64,000 nt of DNA, from contig NC_135567.1 in the NCBI RefSeq assembly GCF_964340395.1, positions 17,625,306-17,689,305 of the forward strand, in the 5' to 3' direction. How positions within the stretch are numbered: the stretch's first letter is position 1; each line of letters starts with the position of its first letter. The notes below the pieces were generated by a model. That model did no database searches. It had not been told where the DNA came from and saw only the letters and a program-made list of their open reading frames with translations. Shown here piece after piece: positions 38,501 to 60,409 of this stretch. Source of the DNA: Glandiceps talaboti. Lineage: Eukaryota; Hemichordata; Enteropneusta; Spengelidae. Made by a program: the position numbers and the translations under genes.

Positions 38501-40101
38501 ATGCCGGTCACTGTGCCTAGTAGGTCTACAGTATTGCATAAAGAGGCAGCTTTTATTAGTGATGAAGGGGTGGATGGGAAAGGGTAGTGGTGGAGAGGGA
38601 GGGGTATGGATGGGAAGGGGTAGGGGTGCCTTGGTAGGGGTTGATAGGCTGGGGTAGTAGTGGATGTGAAGGGGTAGAGGATGATCAGGGGTAGAATGGA
38701 TGGGAAGGGGCAGGGTGTATGGGATGTGGTAGAGGATAGGAAGGGAGAGTTGATGGGAAGGGGCAGGGTGGATGTTTTGCGTACTGTATTCCATTAAATG
38801 TACAGGTATGTTCGTAATATGTTTTGTTGTTCTAGTTAAGCAAAAATTGCACCCTCTGTGGCGGTAATTTTGATATCGTTCATAAATTTGGGAATTCATG
38901 TTTACGTGACGACCGTGCGTTCGTCATCGTCAGCCGTGAAACACTCTATCCCATAAAAAGGGCGGTCATACTTAATTTCACTATGTTTCTCATGACCCGA
39001 ATGACCTTATATTTCTTATATTGGCGAAATTCAAACAAATAGTTCAACGTTTTCAATTGGCTTCTAATAATTTTGGAGTAATTCAGGCTTTTTAAATACG
39101 ATTATGAAATGAAACTCTATCACCGACATGTTCACATACATTTCTCATTTTCAACCCTCCCACCGAACCTAAGAGCGTTGTCTTCATTGAATTTTGTTTA
39201 TAAATTCACGATCATTACCTTTTTGCGATGAACTATCTTGCAGCTCCAAACTTCTGTAGTAATGAACTACGAATAATGCAATTCCAAAGAGAACCAGGAA
39301 AACAAGGACAGCAATTCCAGCGAATGTTTGTCTCGTTTTCTTAGACGTTCTGTTAGCTCCAGAAGGGGAAGCCATTGTTACCACTTCGATGACAACTCTG
39401 GGCATGAGCAAACTTCGCTAACTTTATAAGGCTGGGAGAACTAGGGGCTAATGTAATATTTACAATTTCGCATTAAGCGAATTGTTCTTATTACGTAGTG
39501 GAATGCATACGACTGAAAGTAAATCTATCACACGATGAATAAGTACACATTTACAATACTGATATGGCATACTTGCACCGTTGATGTCGTAAATTGGCAT
39601 TCCCATATTACTTTCGTGGATCCGAAGTTTAGGTTCGTTCCCTAATGAATTCCGTCCAAATACTTCGCTCTGTTGACTTTTGTCGTAAACCAAAGAAATC
39701 TTTTCATTTTAATCGAAGGACCTTTTCAACTGGAACAGAGTGTTACCACACCTATGCCCATTCAGTATAAAAAATAACACAGCCAAACTAATTACATCCC
39801 TGTATCACAAACCAATTATTATATAAATTTAATAATTCAAGTTCAAACTCTAAAACATAAAAATTCACTGTTATATTTGTTACACAATAAACTTCAAACT
39901 TGTAAAACTACGCCTTACTAAAATGATGACGTCAGTCTTACCTTGCTGCAGACGATCATTTTGTTGGCCATATCCAGTTTTGTAGTAGTAGATAGCACAG
40001 ACAGCAATTGCAACGGAAACTAGAAACACCACCGTGGCTATACCTAACAATATGTGTCTAGTTTTCTTAGGCGTAGTGTTAACGCCTGACGGTGAATACA
40101 T
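26081..40101 (-). CDS. CILP-like gene A: membrane-anchored TSP1-Ig-CILP protein
   Basis: Exons in order: first exon 40101-39942 or 39375-39219, then 34673-34344, 33303-33061, 32136-31975, 30987-30661, 29397-29289, 29140-28983, 28455-26081. Phases agree throughout, giving 1287 or 1286 residues. Approximate layout (longer form): type II anchor 1-53, Ser/Thr/Pro-rich 54-244, thrombospondin type-1 repeat 245-298 ([17 protein letters not shown], a C-mannosylation-type motif), carboxypeptidase-regulatory-like 299-407 with a basic RKRR site, Ig domain 408-496 (DSGVYKC), CILP region 497-1287. The CILP exon matches vertebrate cartilage intermediate layer protein in LRTYGMF, the furin site RRRKR/Q (27463-27486), CFIKI and ACIEFKCSG. 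Vertebrate CILPs are secreted matrix proteins. Here the secretion signal and WxxW domain seem replaced by an anchor and mucin-like stalk. A chimera of two neighbouring genes cannot be excluded without transcripts. Confidence 0.8.
28721..28897. repeat. GT-rich microsatellite in CILP-like gene A intron
   Basis: TGTC/TGTG units ending in a pure GT tract, in the intron between the second Ig exon and the large CILP exon. Confidence 0.95.
30407..30531. repeat. hairpin-forming inverted repeat, gene A intron
   Basis: Arms of about 36 bp (ACTTACAGAGTCAAA, TTCTTGGAAGCGAATA and the complement) around a loop of about 50 bp, in the intron 29398-30660. It is probably a small MITE. No target duplication was established. 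Confidence 0.7.
31228..31336. repeat. hairpin-forming inverted repeat, gene A intron
   Basis: Arms of about 33 bp (AGTCTCAGTTACCC, CTCTTGCCGTTGAGG and the complement) around a G/C-rich loop, in the intron 30988-31974. It is probably a small MITE. Confidence 0.7.
32270..32485. repeat. about 20-bp tandem repeat (TATCATGTATATYACATACC)
   Basis: About ten imperfect units in the gene A intron 32137-33060. A weaker repeat of about 120 bp containing catagcaacagccaa follows at about 32580-32830. Confidence 0.85.
33455..33592. repeat. TTGTG pentanucleotide microsatellite
   Basis: About 130 bp of GTGTT/GTGCT units in the gene A intron 33304-34343. Confidence 0.95.
34674..35440. other. gene A first intron, partly duplicated at 52261-53080
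   Basis: No coding exon. 34745-34915 matches 52625-52795 closely (tttatcgaaataaaaccttt, ggacatgacgtgaattgaac). A segment at about 35042-35078 (cgaaagaaagcccaacgtct) recurs inverted at about 35372-35410, so 35.04-35.41 kb could fold back. Confidence 0.5.
35444..35568. repeat. TA/TG microsatellite
   Basis: TA tract of about 70 bp followed by TG and TA blocks, in the gene A first intron. Confidence 0.95.
35569..36575. other. gene A first intron, no exon recognised
   Basis: No coding signature. Two similar passages (gatatgcaaattagg at about 35670 and 35816) suggest an old dispersed repeat. Confidence 0.4.
36580..36706 (-). pseudogene. decayed copy of the type-1 membrane-anchor first exon
   Basis: A copy of the exon 39375-39219, including the same ATGGCTTCC start (36706) and AAGAAAACGAGACA. 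It lacks 9 bp near the start (Pro-Ser-Gly region) and 2 bp at about 36672. The 2-bp loss shifts the frame, so the hydrophobic anchor is lost, and the donor is not preserved. The upstream block 36998-37110 also matches the region upstream of the intact exon. Confidence 0.75.
37436..37806. repeat. GATGT/TTGTG microsatellite
   Basis: GATGT units to about 37550, then imperfect TTGTG units. The counterpart in the second duplication unit is about 54090-54350. Confidence 0.95.
38560..38785. repeat. G-rich minisatellite (GGATGGGAAGGGGTAG), copy 1
   Basis: Imperfect units of GGATGGGAAGGGGTAGRGG with long G runs on the plus strand. It is preceded by the block ctaccctggatttccgggtt (38473). The same pair occurs at 40628-40850 and 56340-56930. 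Confidence 0.9.
39219..39375 (-). CDS. alternative first exon, type 1 (MASPSG...), of CILP-like gene A
   Basis: ATG at 39375, 52 codons plus one base, donor AAAAAG/GTAATG at 39219 (phase 1), the phase needed by the acceptor at 34673. It encodes a short basic N-terminus (SKKTR) and one hydrophobic stretch of about 20 residues ([20 protein letters not shown]), then a polar tail. By the positive-inside rule this is a type II anchor. A block at 39655-39780 is shared with 36998-37110 and 53660-53775 and may be its promoter. Confidence 0.7.
39942..40101 (-). CDS. alternative first exon, type 2 (MYSPSG...), of CILP-like gene A
   Basis: ATG at 40101, 53 codons plus one base, donor CAGCAAG/GTAAG at 39942 (phase 1). 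It encodes [15 protein letters not shown] followed by a membrane segment ([20 protein letters not shown]) and [10 protein letters not shown]. It differs from the first exon of gene B (55860-55701) by a single residue. The frame is homologous to the type-1 exon, so both probably serve the same gene. Confidence 0.72.
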
Positions 40102-40689
40102 CGTTAAGACTTCTGCAGCAACTATGACTGAGTGGATACTAAGTTTACTTTGTTCAAAGGATCGCTGTCAAAATGTGCAATGTCATGCCATACGAATAAT
40201 TCTAACCAAAGTGAGAACTACCAAAATGCTTAAAGTAAATATATTCTTGTAAATGTATTCACCAAGTCCAATTTTATTGTCATTGTGACAAAACAAGAAT
40301 ATTGTTTGTGTTTGGTATATCATATAATTGATTTGATAAGATTAAGCTCAAATTTAGGTTCGTTCCCTAATTTATTCAAAACCATTCACTAGTTTTGGAA
40401 TTGTTCTTTTAAAATGACCAACGTGTATGGATTCAATTCCTCACAAAAGATTCGTAACTAAAAAGTGCTCACAAAAGATTCTTCACTAAAAGGTGCTCAC
40501 AAAAGATTCTTCACTCAAAAGTGAACCGACTTCTTATACGTGCAATTGAGTTTCTTTATTCAAGTTGAACTTTGACCCCTACAATTCATGTAGGATTAAA
40601 CCACACCTAACAGCTTTGTTCATGTATGTGCTACCCTGGATTTCCGGGTTCATGACCCTAACGTACTATGCCTCCAGTATTGTATAAAG

Positions 40690-40853
40690 AGGCAGCTTTT
40701 ATTAGTGATGAACCGGGTAGGGGTGGATGGGAAAGGGTAGTGGTGGAGAGGGAGGGGTATGGATGGGAAGGGGTAGGGGTGGAGAGGGAGGGGTATGGAT
40801 GGGAAGGGGTAGGGGTGCCTTGGTAGGGGTTGATGGGATGGGGTAGTAGTGGA
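40690..40853. repeat. G-rich minisatellite, copy 2
   Basis: Same units as 38560-38785, located about 600 bp upstream of the type-2 first exon of gene A. Confidence 0.9.
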
Positions 40854-40856
40854 TGT

Positions 40857-41445
40857 ATATTATATACAATAGTTTGGGTATGTGTAAGCAAGTAAGTAAC
40901 GAGTAATGTGTTAAATACAATATCATACACAACGCAAGTATTATATACAATAGTTTGGGTATTTGTAAGCAAGTAAGTAACGAGTAATGTGTCAAATACA
41001 ATATCATACACAACGCAAGTATTATATACAATAGTTTGGGTATTTGTAAGCAAGTAAGTAACGAGTAATGTGTTAAATACAATATCATACACAACGCAAA
41101 TATTATATACAATAGTTTGGGTATGTGTAAGTAAGTAAGTAACGAGTAATGTGTCAAGTACAATATCATACACAACGCAAATATTATATACAATAGTTTG
41201 GGTATTTGTAAGCAAGTAAGTAACGAGTAATGTGTCAAGTACAATATCATACACAACGCAAATATTATATACAATAGTTTGGGTATTTGTAAGCAAGTAA
41301 GTAACGAGTAATGTGTCAAGTACAATATCATACACAACGCAAGTATTATATACAATAGTTTGGGTATTTGTAAGCAAGTAAGTAACGAGTAATGTGTCAA
41401 GTACAATATCATACACAACGCAAGTATTATATCCAATAGAGTGGC
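40857..41445. repeat. 81-bp tandem repeat
   Basis: About seven nearly identical units (aatagtttgggtatttgtaa, gcaagtaagtaacgagtaat, gtgtcaaatacaatatcata) spaced exactly 81 bp. Because 81 is divisible by three, two long minus-strand frames of 252 and 256 residues stay open, but they show no coding signs. A degraded relative lies at about 59330-59610. Confidence 0.9.
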
Positions 41446-41599
41446 AAATAACCTGAATATATATTCCAACATATATCTTTTGGTCTATACATTATATTTA
41501 TCACATATATTTGATTATTTGCAACATTATCACGTTTAATGTATGTGTTGGATTATGTGCAACAATATGTTTATTGTATGTCTTGGATTATGTGCAACA

Positions 41600-41965
41600 A
41601 AATGTTGTCTGCTCGCTCTATCTAGCATTAGAGTGAGGGTACACGATTACCATGACAACAGTTAGAACCAAAACTGTTAAAATTCAAAATGTAGTCAACT
41701 CGCTACATCTAGCATGAGATTGAGGGTATGTGATTAGTATGATAACACATGTAACAGTTAGAACCAAAACCTGTTACAATTGACAAAACCTCAGCTGGCT
41801 GCATCTAACATAACAATGAGAGTGAGGGTACATGATTACTATGGCAACAGTTAAACCAAAACTGTTAAAATTAAAATTCAAAATGTAGCCAACTCGCTAC
41901 ATCTAGCAATGAGAGTGAGGGTGCATGATTACCATGACAACAGTTAGAACGAAAATTGCTAAAAT
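41600..41965. repeat. second array of the LRR-exon-derived minisatellite
   Basis: Four units of catgattaccatgacaaca, gttagaaccaaaactgttaa, as at 22780-23645. It marks the left end of the second duplication unit. No intact exon accompanies it. Confidence 0.85.
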
Positions 41966-44438
41966 TCAACATATAACCATCTTCAATCTATTAGACTTTG
42001 TCAATTACTATGAACTCTTTAATGGGGGCACGATTTTTTTTTTTGGTTATGTTTTGTTATGTTTTGTTGCTGACCAAGGCAACACTTAAATAAGCAATTG
42101 GGTGTGAGATGCATATCAAAGCTGACCAGTCCTCCAATCTGAGTTACAAAATAGCAGCAAACACACATTCAGGTAATAAGAACACAGAGCAACGGATTAA
42201 AAAGCCACACTACTTTATTTAACCTCTACAATCTAAAAATCAATGTAACAAAGGAATGGAAAAACTTTAAAATAAGCCGTTTTTCGTCTCATGGCAGATT
42301 TCATGCGATCCTGTGTGAGACATTGCATTCATAGCAACCACATATGATAGTGGTCAAACTGGAAGTGTCAAATACTTAGCAACACCACTGTTCTCAACAT
42401 CCTTGTACATGGTTATGGCGAAAGCTTGACCACGATCACATGTTTGTCAGCCATTGTTGCTAGACATATTTGCATAAACCGCGAGATCTGCAACGAGACG
42501 TGAGATCCATTCTTTGATTAACAACTTCTAATATATGTTCATTTTTTGTCCATGTTATGTGTGACTTGTATGGGTCACATACTAACAGATCTAAAAGACT
42601 AGGCTTGGGGATAAACAAACATTCAAAAAATCAAAAAATAATTGTTAGGATATCTGAAAGAGTATAGTAGCATTAGTACTTCTAGGCTAATAGAACAATA
42701 ACTCTTAAAATTTCAAATTTACCTTATCATTTATTTATTTCCGAATACTTGGTTCATTTTTTTGGATTATAATTAGTACAAAACTGTCGAAAATTAAGAT
42801 ACAAAATATCCACCATTGACACAAGAATACGACTTTCTAATTAGTCGGCTCTAATTGCTCAAGAAAGTAAACAACCAAATGATTGTTTTTAGTGCTCCTG
42901 AGCACACTATACCAAGCTATGACAACATAAGTGACATGGCTAATTCTAGACCAATTGTGTATTTACATTCCTTTATTTGAATATTTTGTTTTGTTTTGCT
43001 GAGCTGCTTGTTGATTTAGTAGTTAATTGTTTAGTTAGGTTGATTCTGTATCAATGTGATGAATCATCTCTCTTGTTCATCGTGTACGTTATTTAATTTT
43101 GGGAACAAAAGCTGACATTTTGGAATTTAATATTTGCTGCTTATTTATAGCTGTAAATAGGTACTAAATATAGAAAAACCAACATTATTATTATCGGTGT
43201 TTTTCGTGGGATATATAAGTTATGAAAATATTATATTATGGATATATAATGTAATGTAATGGTTGAAGAAAACTGTCATTTAGAAGCACCTCATTACTAA
43301 ATCATCAAACTATGTCAATTATATAAAAAACAGACTCATCGCCTAGAAGGTCTTTTCCATTGTGTTATCATCACATTTTGGAAACACGCTTAATTTGACT
43401 AAACTTTCTTGACTATCTATAAAATGGACACTTCATTTCCTAGTTAACATTTTAGTTATAAACAGCAACGAATAGATCATCATAAAACATTCAAACATGA
43501 ATATTAAAATTACCACACATTTTTTCAAATGGTGAAACTTTATGTAATAGGATGTTGAATAGGAAGTAATGCTGACTTATATACCACATACAGAATTAAA
43601 GTTAATTTTTTAGTAAAAACAACACATATTACAGTATTGTTCTTGTAAAAGAAGTCCAGTATACTTAAAACTTATTTTAGCAAGTCGCCTCTGATTACAA
43701 GTGATACAAACACTAATAATATGTAAATCATAACAGAATCACTCTTCAACATTAATACCACATGATTAATTACTTAATTACTTCCACTGTAAGTCAGGCG
43801 TGTGTTCTCTATTTCTTAAACAACAGAATGTTTACACAAGACCAGAATTAGGTGGTATGCCACGTTATGGACTCTGGTGGATTTAGAAAATTAAGTTTAT
43901 AAATCCATCACCCTGGTAATGGATATTCGGGAAAAACATGTTTTTTGCATGCTAAGCTCCAGAATAATTACTATAACTGTACTATTTTGTAAATTGGAAA
44001 TGGGTTGTGAATTTGCTATAGATTTTAGTAACGATCAAAGACATTGTAAATGTTGTTATTGACAGTGTGACATTCAGGTATGTAGGTATTTTCTTAGTAC
44101 TTAAAAATAATTGACTTGGTTTCTTAATTTTCCGTATATTTGCAAGGGATGAATCAATTATGGTCAAATTTCCCTCCTTAAGTACAAAATAGTCAAAGAA
44201 ATGAAAACTGTAAAAATAAAACCAGAACATTTGATATTCTGAATCAGAAAATAAAACTAAAAATATATAGTGTACTAACATTTTTATAATAATTATGTTA
44301 ATGTCATGACCAATGATAAGGGGTCATCTTAGAAGATGGCTAATAAGTGGATTTTAAATATGCAAAGTGATCTATTTAAATTTGTCTGAACACAATGCAT
44401 CATTATGATAGGAATATTCATAGCCAATAAAAATCAAC
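41966..44438. other. intergenic between the CILP-like genes
   Basis: The left 0.9 kb is a diverged copy of 23740-24545. From about 42860 the sequence is AT-rich, without recognised exons or strong repeats. It separates the far end of gene A from the 3' end of gene B. Confidence 0.5.
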
Positions 44439-44439
44439 T

Positions 44440-44876
44440 ACAAAATAGACAGCTACAACTGTGCTCTACAAGATGCACACAAGTTTGTGCCCATCTGATC
44501 TGAGGGCAATGCTTCCTCAGCCATATGTGATAAGACGAGCAACCCGCACCAGTTTGTCAATGTCAAGTCATGCACTCATCGAACCAGTATCAAGAACTTA
44601 CTCCACTGGCAGAACTTTCATCCACACTGCAGTCCATGTCTGGAATGGACTCCCTGACAATATAGTTGGAGTGATCAGTGATAATGGTGCTCAGTCCTTC
44701 AAGAGCCGTGTGCACAAACATCTTTCAACACCCTAAAGAAACAGAAGATTCTCTAATGTACTCCTAAGCTGCTGTGAACCATTGCTTTGGCTCATGAGAT
44801 TTACTTATATAGTGCTTTGCTGCTTATATCTGTGTATGACCTGGTCACATCTTATGAGCTATTGTTCACTTTAGCA

Positions 44877-44909
<33 letters not shown>
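44440..44909 (+). mobile_element. 5'-truncated non-LTR retrotransposon (reverse transcriptase C-terminus, poly(A) tail)
   Basis: An open frame to 44736 encodes about 90 residues typical of the end of a LINE ORF2: LYKMHTSLCPSDLRAMLP and FIHTAVHVWNGLPDNI, then an FKSRVHKHL ending. A short 3' UTR follows, then 25 A residues (44885-44909). The catalytic reverse transcriptase domain is absent, so this is a dead 5'-truncated insertion. It lies downstream of gene B. Confidence 0.8.
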
Positions 44910-44910
<1 letters not shown>

Positions 44911-45164
44911 TAGTGTAAAGCACTATTACACCATGCACGAGCCAGATTCGACGAAAAATATTGAATATATACTCTGGACGTTTCATGTCACGACAACATG
45001 CGTATATGTCATGACAACGCGTGTCTACGTCACTGGTTCTGCTGTGTTTGAAATATGATTCAAACATTCAAAATTGCCATTACTTTCCACAATTTTTCTT
45101 TGACTTCAAACGTTCAAAATTGCTATTACTTTCCCATTTTTCTTTGACATTACTGGCGATGGTA

Positions 45165-45335
45165 TAATTATGTTATTCTAGAATATGTTTCGTCCTTCAG
45201 TCGGAAAATACTCATGACCTAAGGGTTGTCACAACTCGTCTATCGACTCATAGAGACAAAGACCCCTTAGGTCACTCGTATTTTCTTTGATTGAACGCAG
45301 AAAAATATTGGGACTAAATTTTATATAATGTTATA
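45165..45335. mobile_element. fold-back MITE, copy 2 of the CCTAAGGG family
   Basis: The arms share GGAAAATACTCATGACCTAA and CAATATTTTTCT-type ends with the copy at 20240-20395. The central loop differs. It sits about 100 bp downstream of gene B. Confidence 0.65.
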
Positions 45336-45420
45336 TGATAGAGTTTAAAGACGTAATCATGTCAATTCATCACCAAATCTCGCTATAGAAATCTCTGTAG
45401 GTTCGATATGCCTAAAGTTG

Positions 45421-45426
45421 TTTATT
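45421..45426 (-). terminator. candidate polyadenylation signal of CILP-like gene B
   Basis: AATAAA on the minus strand only 14 bases after the stop codon at 45440. This would give an unusually short 3' UTR, so other signals further on are possible. Confidence 0.35.
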
Positions 45427-45439
45427 CTTTGTAAATGGC

Positions 45440-55860
<10,421 letters not shown>

Positions 55861-56399
55861 CGTTACGACCTCTGCAGCAACTATGACTGGGTGGATACTA
55901 AGTTTACTTTGTTATACTCTTAAGACTTCGAGGGATCGCTGTCAAAATGTGCAATGTCATGCCATACGAATAATTCTAACCAAAGAGAGAATAACCAAAA
56001 AGCTAAAAGTAAATATCTTCTTGAAAATTTATTCACCAAGTCCAATTTTATTGTCATTGTAACAAAACAAGAATATGTCTTCCATAAACGATTTAAATAA
56101 TTCGGTAACATTGACACAAATTTAGGTGTATACGTTCCCTAATGTATTCTAACCCTCGTTTTCGAATAGTTCACTTAAAATGACAGCATGTATGTATTCA
56201 ATTCCTGACAATAGACACCTTCACTAACAAGTGAACCGACTTCTTATACGTGCAATTGAGTTTCTTTATTCAAGTTGAACTTTGACCCCTACAATTCATA
56301 TACGATTAAACCACACCTAACAGCTTTGTTCATGTATGTACTACCCTGGATTTCCGGGTTCATGACCCTAACGTACCTGCCTCCAGTATTGTATAAAGA

Positions 56400-56930
56400 G
56401 GCAGCTTTTATTAGTGATGAACCGGGTAGGGGTGGATGAGAAAGGGTAGTGGTGGAGAGGGAGGGGTATAGATGGGAAGGGGTAGGGGTGACTGGGTAGG
56501 AGTTGATAGTCTGGGGTAGTAGTGGATGTGAAGGGGTAGAGGATGAGCAGGGGTAGAATAGATGGGAAGGGGCAGGGTGGATGGGAAGGGGTAGGGGATG
56601 GGAAGGGGGAGTTGATGGGAAGGGGCAGGGTGGATGGGAAGGGGTAGAGGATGGGAAGGGGGAGTTGATGGGGAGGGGCAGGGTGGATGGGAAGGGGTAG
56701 GGGATGGGAAGGGGGAGTTGATGGGGAGGGGCAGGGTAGATGGGAAGGAGTAGGGAATGAGAAGGGGCGGCATGGGAGGGAAGGGGTAGGGGATGGGAAG
56801 GGGGAGTTGATGGGAAGGGGCAGGGGGATGGGAAGGAGTAGGAGATGGGAAAGGCTAGGGGATGGGAAGGGGCAGGATGGATGGGAAGGGGTAGGGTGGA
56901 TGGGAAGGGGTACAGGTGGATGGGTAAGTG
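56400..56930. repeat. G-rich minisatellite, copy 3 (longest)
   Basis: About 500 bp of GGATGGGAAGGGGTAGGGG-type units on the plus strand, again preceded by ctaccctggatttccgggtt (56342). It lies 0.5-1.1 kb upstream of the gene B first exon. Confidence 0.92.
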
Positions 56931-57092
56931 TAGGGGCTTGCTTTTATAAATATCAAAAGGGTTTCGATAAATTAATCAAATTGTCTGACTGTGTTTGCAC
57001 CATAATTTTACCCTTACATGCACAGATGTCAACAAATACAGGTATATGAAAACTTCACACAGACCACACAATGTGTAATACATGAACATGTG

Positions 57093-57186
57093 TGTGTGTA
57101 CGGGTGTATGTATGTATGTATGTATGTATGTATGTATGTATGTATGTATGTATGTATGTATGTATGTATGTATGTGTGTGTATGTA

Positions 57187-57217
<31 letters not shown>

Positions 57218-57331
57218 ATGTATGTATGTATGTATGTATGTATGTATGTATGTATGCATGCATGTATGTATGTATGTGTGTGTGTGTATGTATGTGTGTG
57301 TGTATGTATGTATGTATGTATGTATGTATGT

Positions 57332-57391
<60 letters not shown>
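57093..57391. repeat. TATG/TG microsatellite
   Basis: About 240 bp of TATG units with TG interruptions, then a pure TG tract. Confidence 0.96.
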
Positions 57392-57392
<1 letters not shown>

Positions 57393-57552
57393 GGGTTATA
57401 TTGTTATAGCATTATACAGACATAAACTGAGCCAATGACAAGTAAAAGAGTATTTCTTTATTTACACATAACTACTAATAATGTTCAATTAAATAAATCT
57501 ACGACATAAAAGTCACAATTTGAAAAGACTAGAAACTTCATATAAGATTACA

Positions 57553-57924
<372 letters not shown>

Positions 57925-57949
57925 AGTATCTACTGCCGTAGGACTGTAG

Positions 57950-58335
57950 TCAGATGACGTCATTCAATACTGATGAAAGACAAGAGTGGGATGACGTCAT
58001 TCAATACTGACGCCAAAGGACGTGACGAGATTTCGTTGGTATAACAAATAACAGTTTCTTGTTATGATAATACATCACAGGTATTCCTTCCATTATTTTC
58101 ACACCATATAGAAAGGATAAAGAAATTAAATTATTTATAAAACGTCTGCATATATACATGAAGAAACTGACACCTGGATTCCCTCTCCTATTTTTTGATT
58201 GATTGTCTAAAATGTGTAATTGTCTCAAAACGCAGAAAGAAGCAGCAATAAAGGTTGACATCAAGTGTGCTTGAATATTCCTTTCCCTTGTAAACATTTG
58301 ATAATGTTCTATACAATAAAATTTAATTTATCACT
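57950..58335. other. intergenic, no gene recognised
   Basis: A 20-bp duplication (GATGACGTCATTCAATACTG at about 57954 and 57991) is the only pattern. The 98-residue minus-strand frame here has no motif. Confidence 0.4.
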
Positions 58336-58337
58336 TT

Positions 58338-58992
58338 ACAGCTATCCAATCAAAATGATGAATTCCTTAGACACTTAAAATTGCTCAAAAGTTTGCATAT
58401 TATTTCTCTTATAAACCGTTGATATTGTTCAACACAATGACAATTAATTAATCAATTTACAGCCATCCAATCAAAATGATGAATTCCTTAGACACTTAAA
58501 ATTGCTCAAAAGTTTGCATATTATTTCTCTTATAAACCGTTGATATTGTTCAACACAATGACAATTAATTAATCAATTTACAGCCATCCAATCAAAATGA
58601 TGAATTCCTTAGACACTTAAAATTGCTCAAAAGTTTGCATATTATTTCTCTTATAAACCGTTGATATTGTTCAACACAATGACAATTAATTAATCAATTT
58701 ACAGCCATCCAATCAAAATGATGAATTCCTTAGACACTTAAAATTGCTCAAAAGTTTGCATATTATTTCTCTTATAAACCGTTGATATTGTTCAACACAA
58801 TGACAATTAATTAATCAATTTACAGCCATCCAATCAAAATGATGAATTCCTTAGACACTTAAAATTGCTCAAAAGTTTGCATATTATTTCTCTTATAAAC
58901 CGTTGATATTGTTCAACACAATGACAATTAATTAATCAATGTACAGCCATCCAATCAAAATGATGAATTCCTTAGACACTTAAAAATGTCCA
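58338..58992. repeat. 121-bp tandem satellite
   Basis: Units begin at about 58340, 58461, 58582, 58703, 58824 and 58945 (the last partial). Middle units are nearly identical (agccatccaatcaaaatgat, gaattccttagacacttaaa, attgctcaaaagtttgcata). The first unit is more diverged. Confidence 0.95.
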
Positions 58993-60284
58993 AAAGTCGT
59001 CATTTGTTTAAATGAAATAAAAGTTACAAATTATGCATAATAAGTACAGTAAATTACCATGTAAAATCACATTTATAAAGTTTTCTGTGTTTTAATGGTT
59101 CCTTTATAAATTGCATTAAGACACTCATTCTTTCATTTTTTTTATGAATGTATTGTGGAATGTTATTTATTTTACAAACCAGAAATATTACAACAATCTT
59201 TTTCCTCAACATGTGTATGTATATTTAGTGTATAAAATTCTTTATGTTTAAGTACAATAGCATATGCATATCCGATAGTTTGTTTATTTGGTAGTTTTCC
59301 AGTAGGGTGTAATGTTTAAAGTACAAATACATACACGAGGCAAGTATTATATCCGATAGTTTGGGTATTTGGAGGTAAATACATAACACGTTGAGGGACT
59401 GTGTGCATGGTTGAGGACCTGTGCGTGTTGGTTGAGGGACTGTGTGCATGGTTGAGGGACTGTGTACATGGTTGAGGGACTCTGTGCATGGTTGGGGGAT
59501 TGTAGTTTACAGTACAATATCATACGTACTGTATCCGACTGTTTGGGTATTTGGAAGTAAGTAAGTACCGTGTAATGTTCCAAGTACATAACACAAATAT
59601 TATATCCAATAGTTTGGCAAGTAATCTGAGTATATATTCCAACACATATCTTTTGGTCTATACATTATGTTTATCATATATATTTGATTATGTGCAACAT
59701 TATGTGTATTGTATATCTTAGATTATGTGCAACATTATCACGTTTAATGTGTGTTTTGGATTATGTGCAACATTATGTTTATTGTAAGTTTTGGATTATG
59801 TGCAACATTATGTTACAAATAGTGTTCAAGAGTTCTTGAGACAATATTGCTGAGTGTTATGTTATTAATTTCAAAGTACTGAGGTAATGTTTATTCAGGT
59901 GGCAGCACATGACGTCTCATTAGTTTTAATAGAGGTATTTTTTCAATCGTTACTGTAACAATTTATTGAAGTACAAACACTTTGTATATGTCGTAGCAAA
60001 TTATTTTGCCGAGTAGAAAAATCGGTAGAGTTGTTTTATCAATCTAAAATAATAAATAATACCATTTCACATATATTTGACCACTTTAGCTCCACTGTGG
60101 TGTCCGTTTACTTTATTTTACGGACTAGTACTCAAAACCAGTGACCAAATTACTAAATAAACCATATATACATAAAATATCTTATTGAAATTCACACTGT
60201 ATACAGGTGGATACATCAACAATATGTATAGCCCGTTCACATAACTTTATAGATTTTTACACTGAATGAAGGTATTTGCATTAA
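58993..60284. other. right end of duplication unit B and flank of the TIR gene
   Basis: 59330-59610 contains degraded copies of the 81-bp repeat plus short GGTTGAGGGACTGTGTGCAT units. 59610-59830 matches 41440-41600 (ccaacatatatcttttggtc, tatgtgcaacattatgttta). Beyond 59830 is unique AT-rich DNA. No gene recognised. Confidence 0.55.
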
Positions 60285-60287
<3 letters not shown>

Positions 60288-60380
<93 letters not shown>

Positions 60381-60388
60381 ATATATAT
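60288..60388. repeat. TA microsatellite just after the TIR gene stop
   Basis: About 85 bp of TA followed by ATGTATGTATATAT, beginning about 17 bp downstream (minus-strand sense) of the stop codon. Confidence 0.96.
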
Positions 60389-60403
60389 CCCCTTTACAAA
60401 AAC

Positions 60404-60409
60404 TTTATT
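60404..60409 (-). terminator. AATAAA overlapping the stop codon of the TIR gene
   Basis: The minus strand reads ATTCAATAAAG, with the TAA stop at 60407-60405 inside AATAAA. It may be the polyadenylation signal, which would give an extremely short 3' UTR, or it may be chance. Confidence 0.3.

Noticed and set aside
38560-38785. Interstitial telomere repeat
   Set aside because: The units are GGATGGGAAGGGGTAG-like and irregular, not TTAGGG arrays.
40658-41472. Two overlapping minus-strand frames of 252 and 256 residues
   Set aside because: They are open only because the 81-bp repeat has a length divisible by three and no stop in two frames. There is no start context, domain or composition typical of protein.
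58001-58297. A 98-residue minus-strand frame as a possible small gene
   Set aside because: No motif, no splice context and AT-rich composition like the surrounding intergenic DNA.
58338-58992. CRISPR-like array
   Set aside because: Whole 121-bp units repeat without unique spacers, and the genome is clearly animal. The same applies to the other direct-repeat arrays here.
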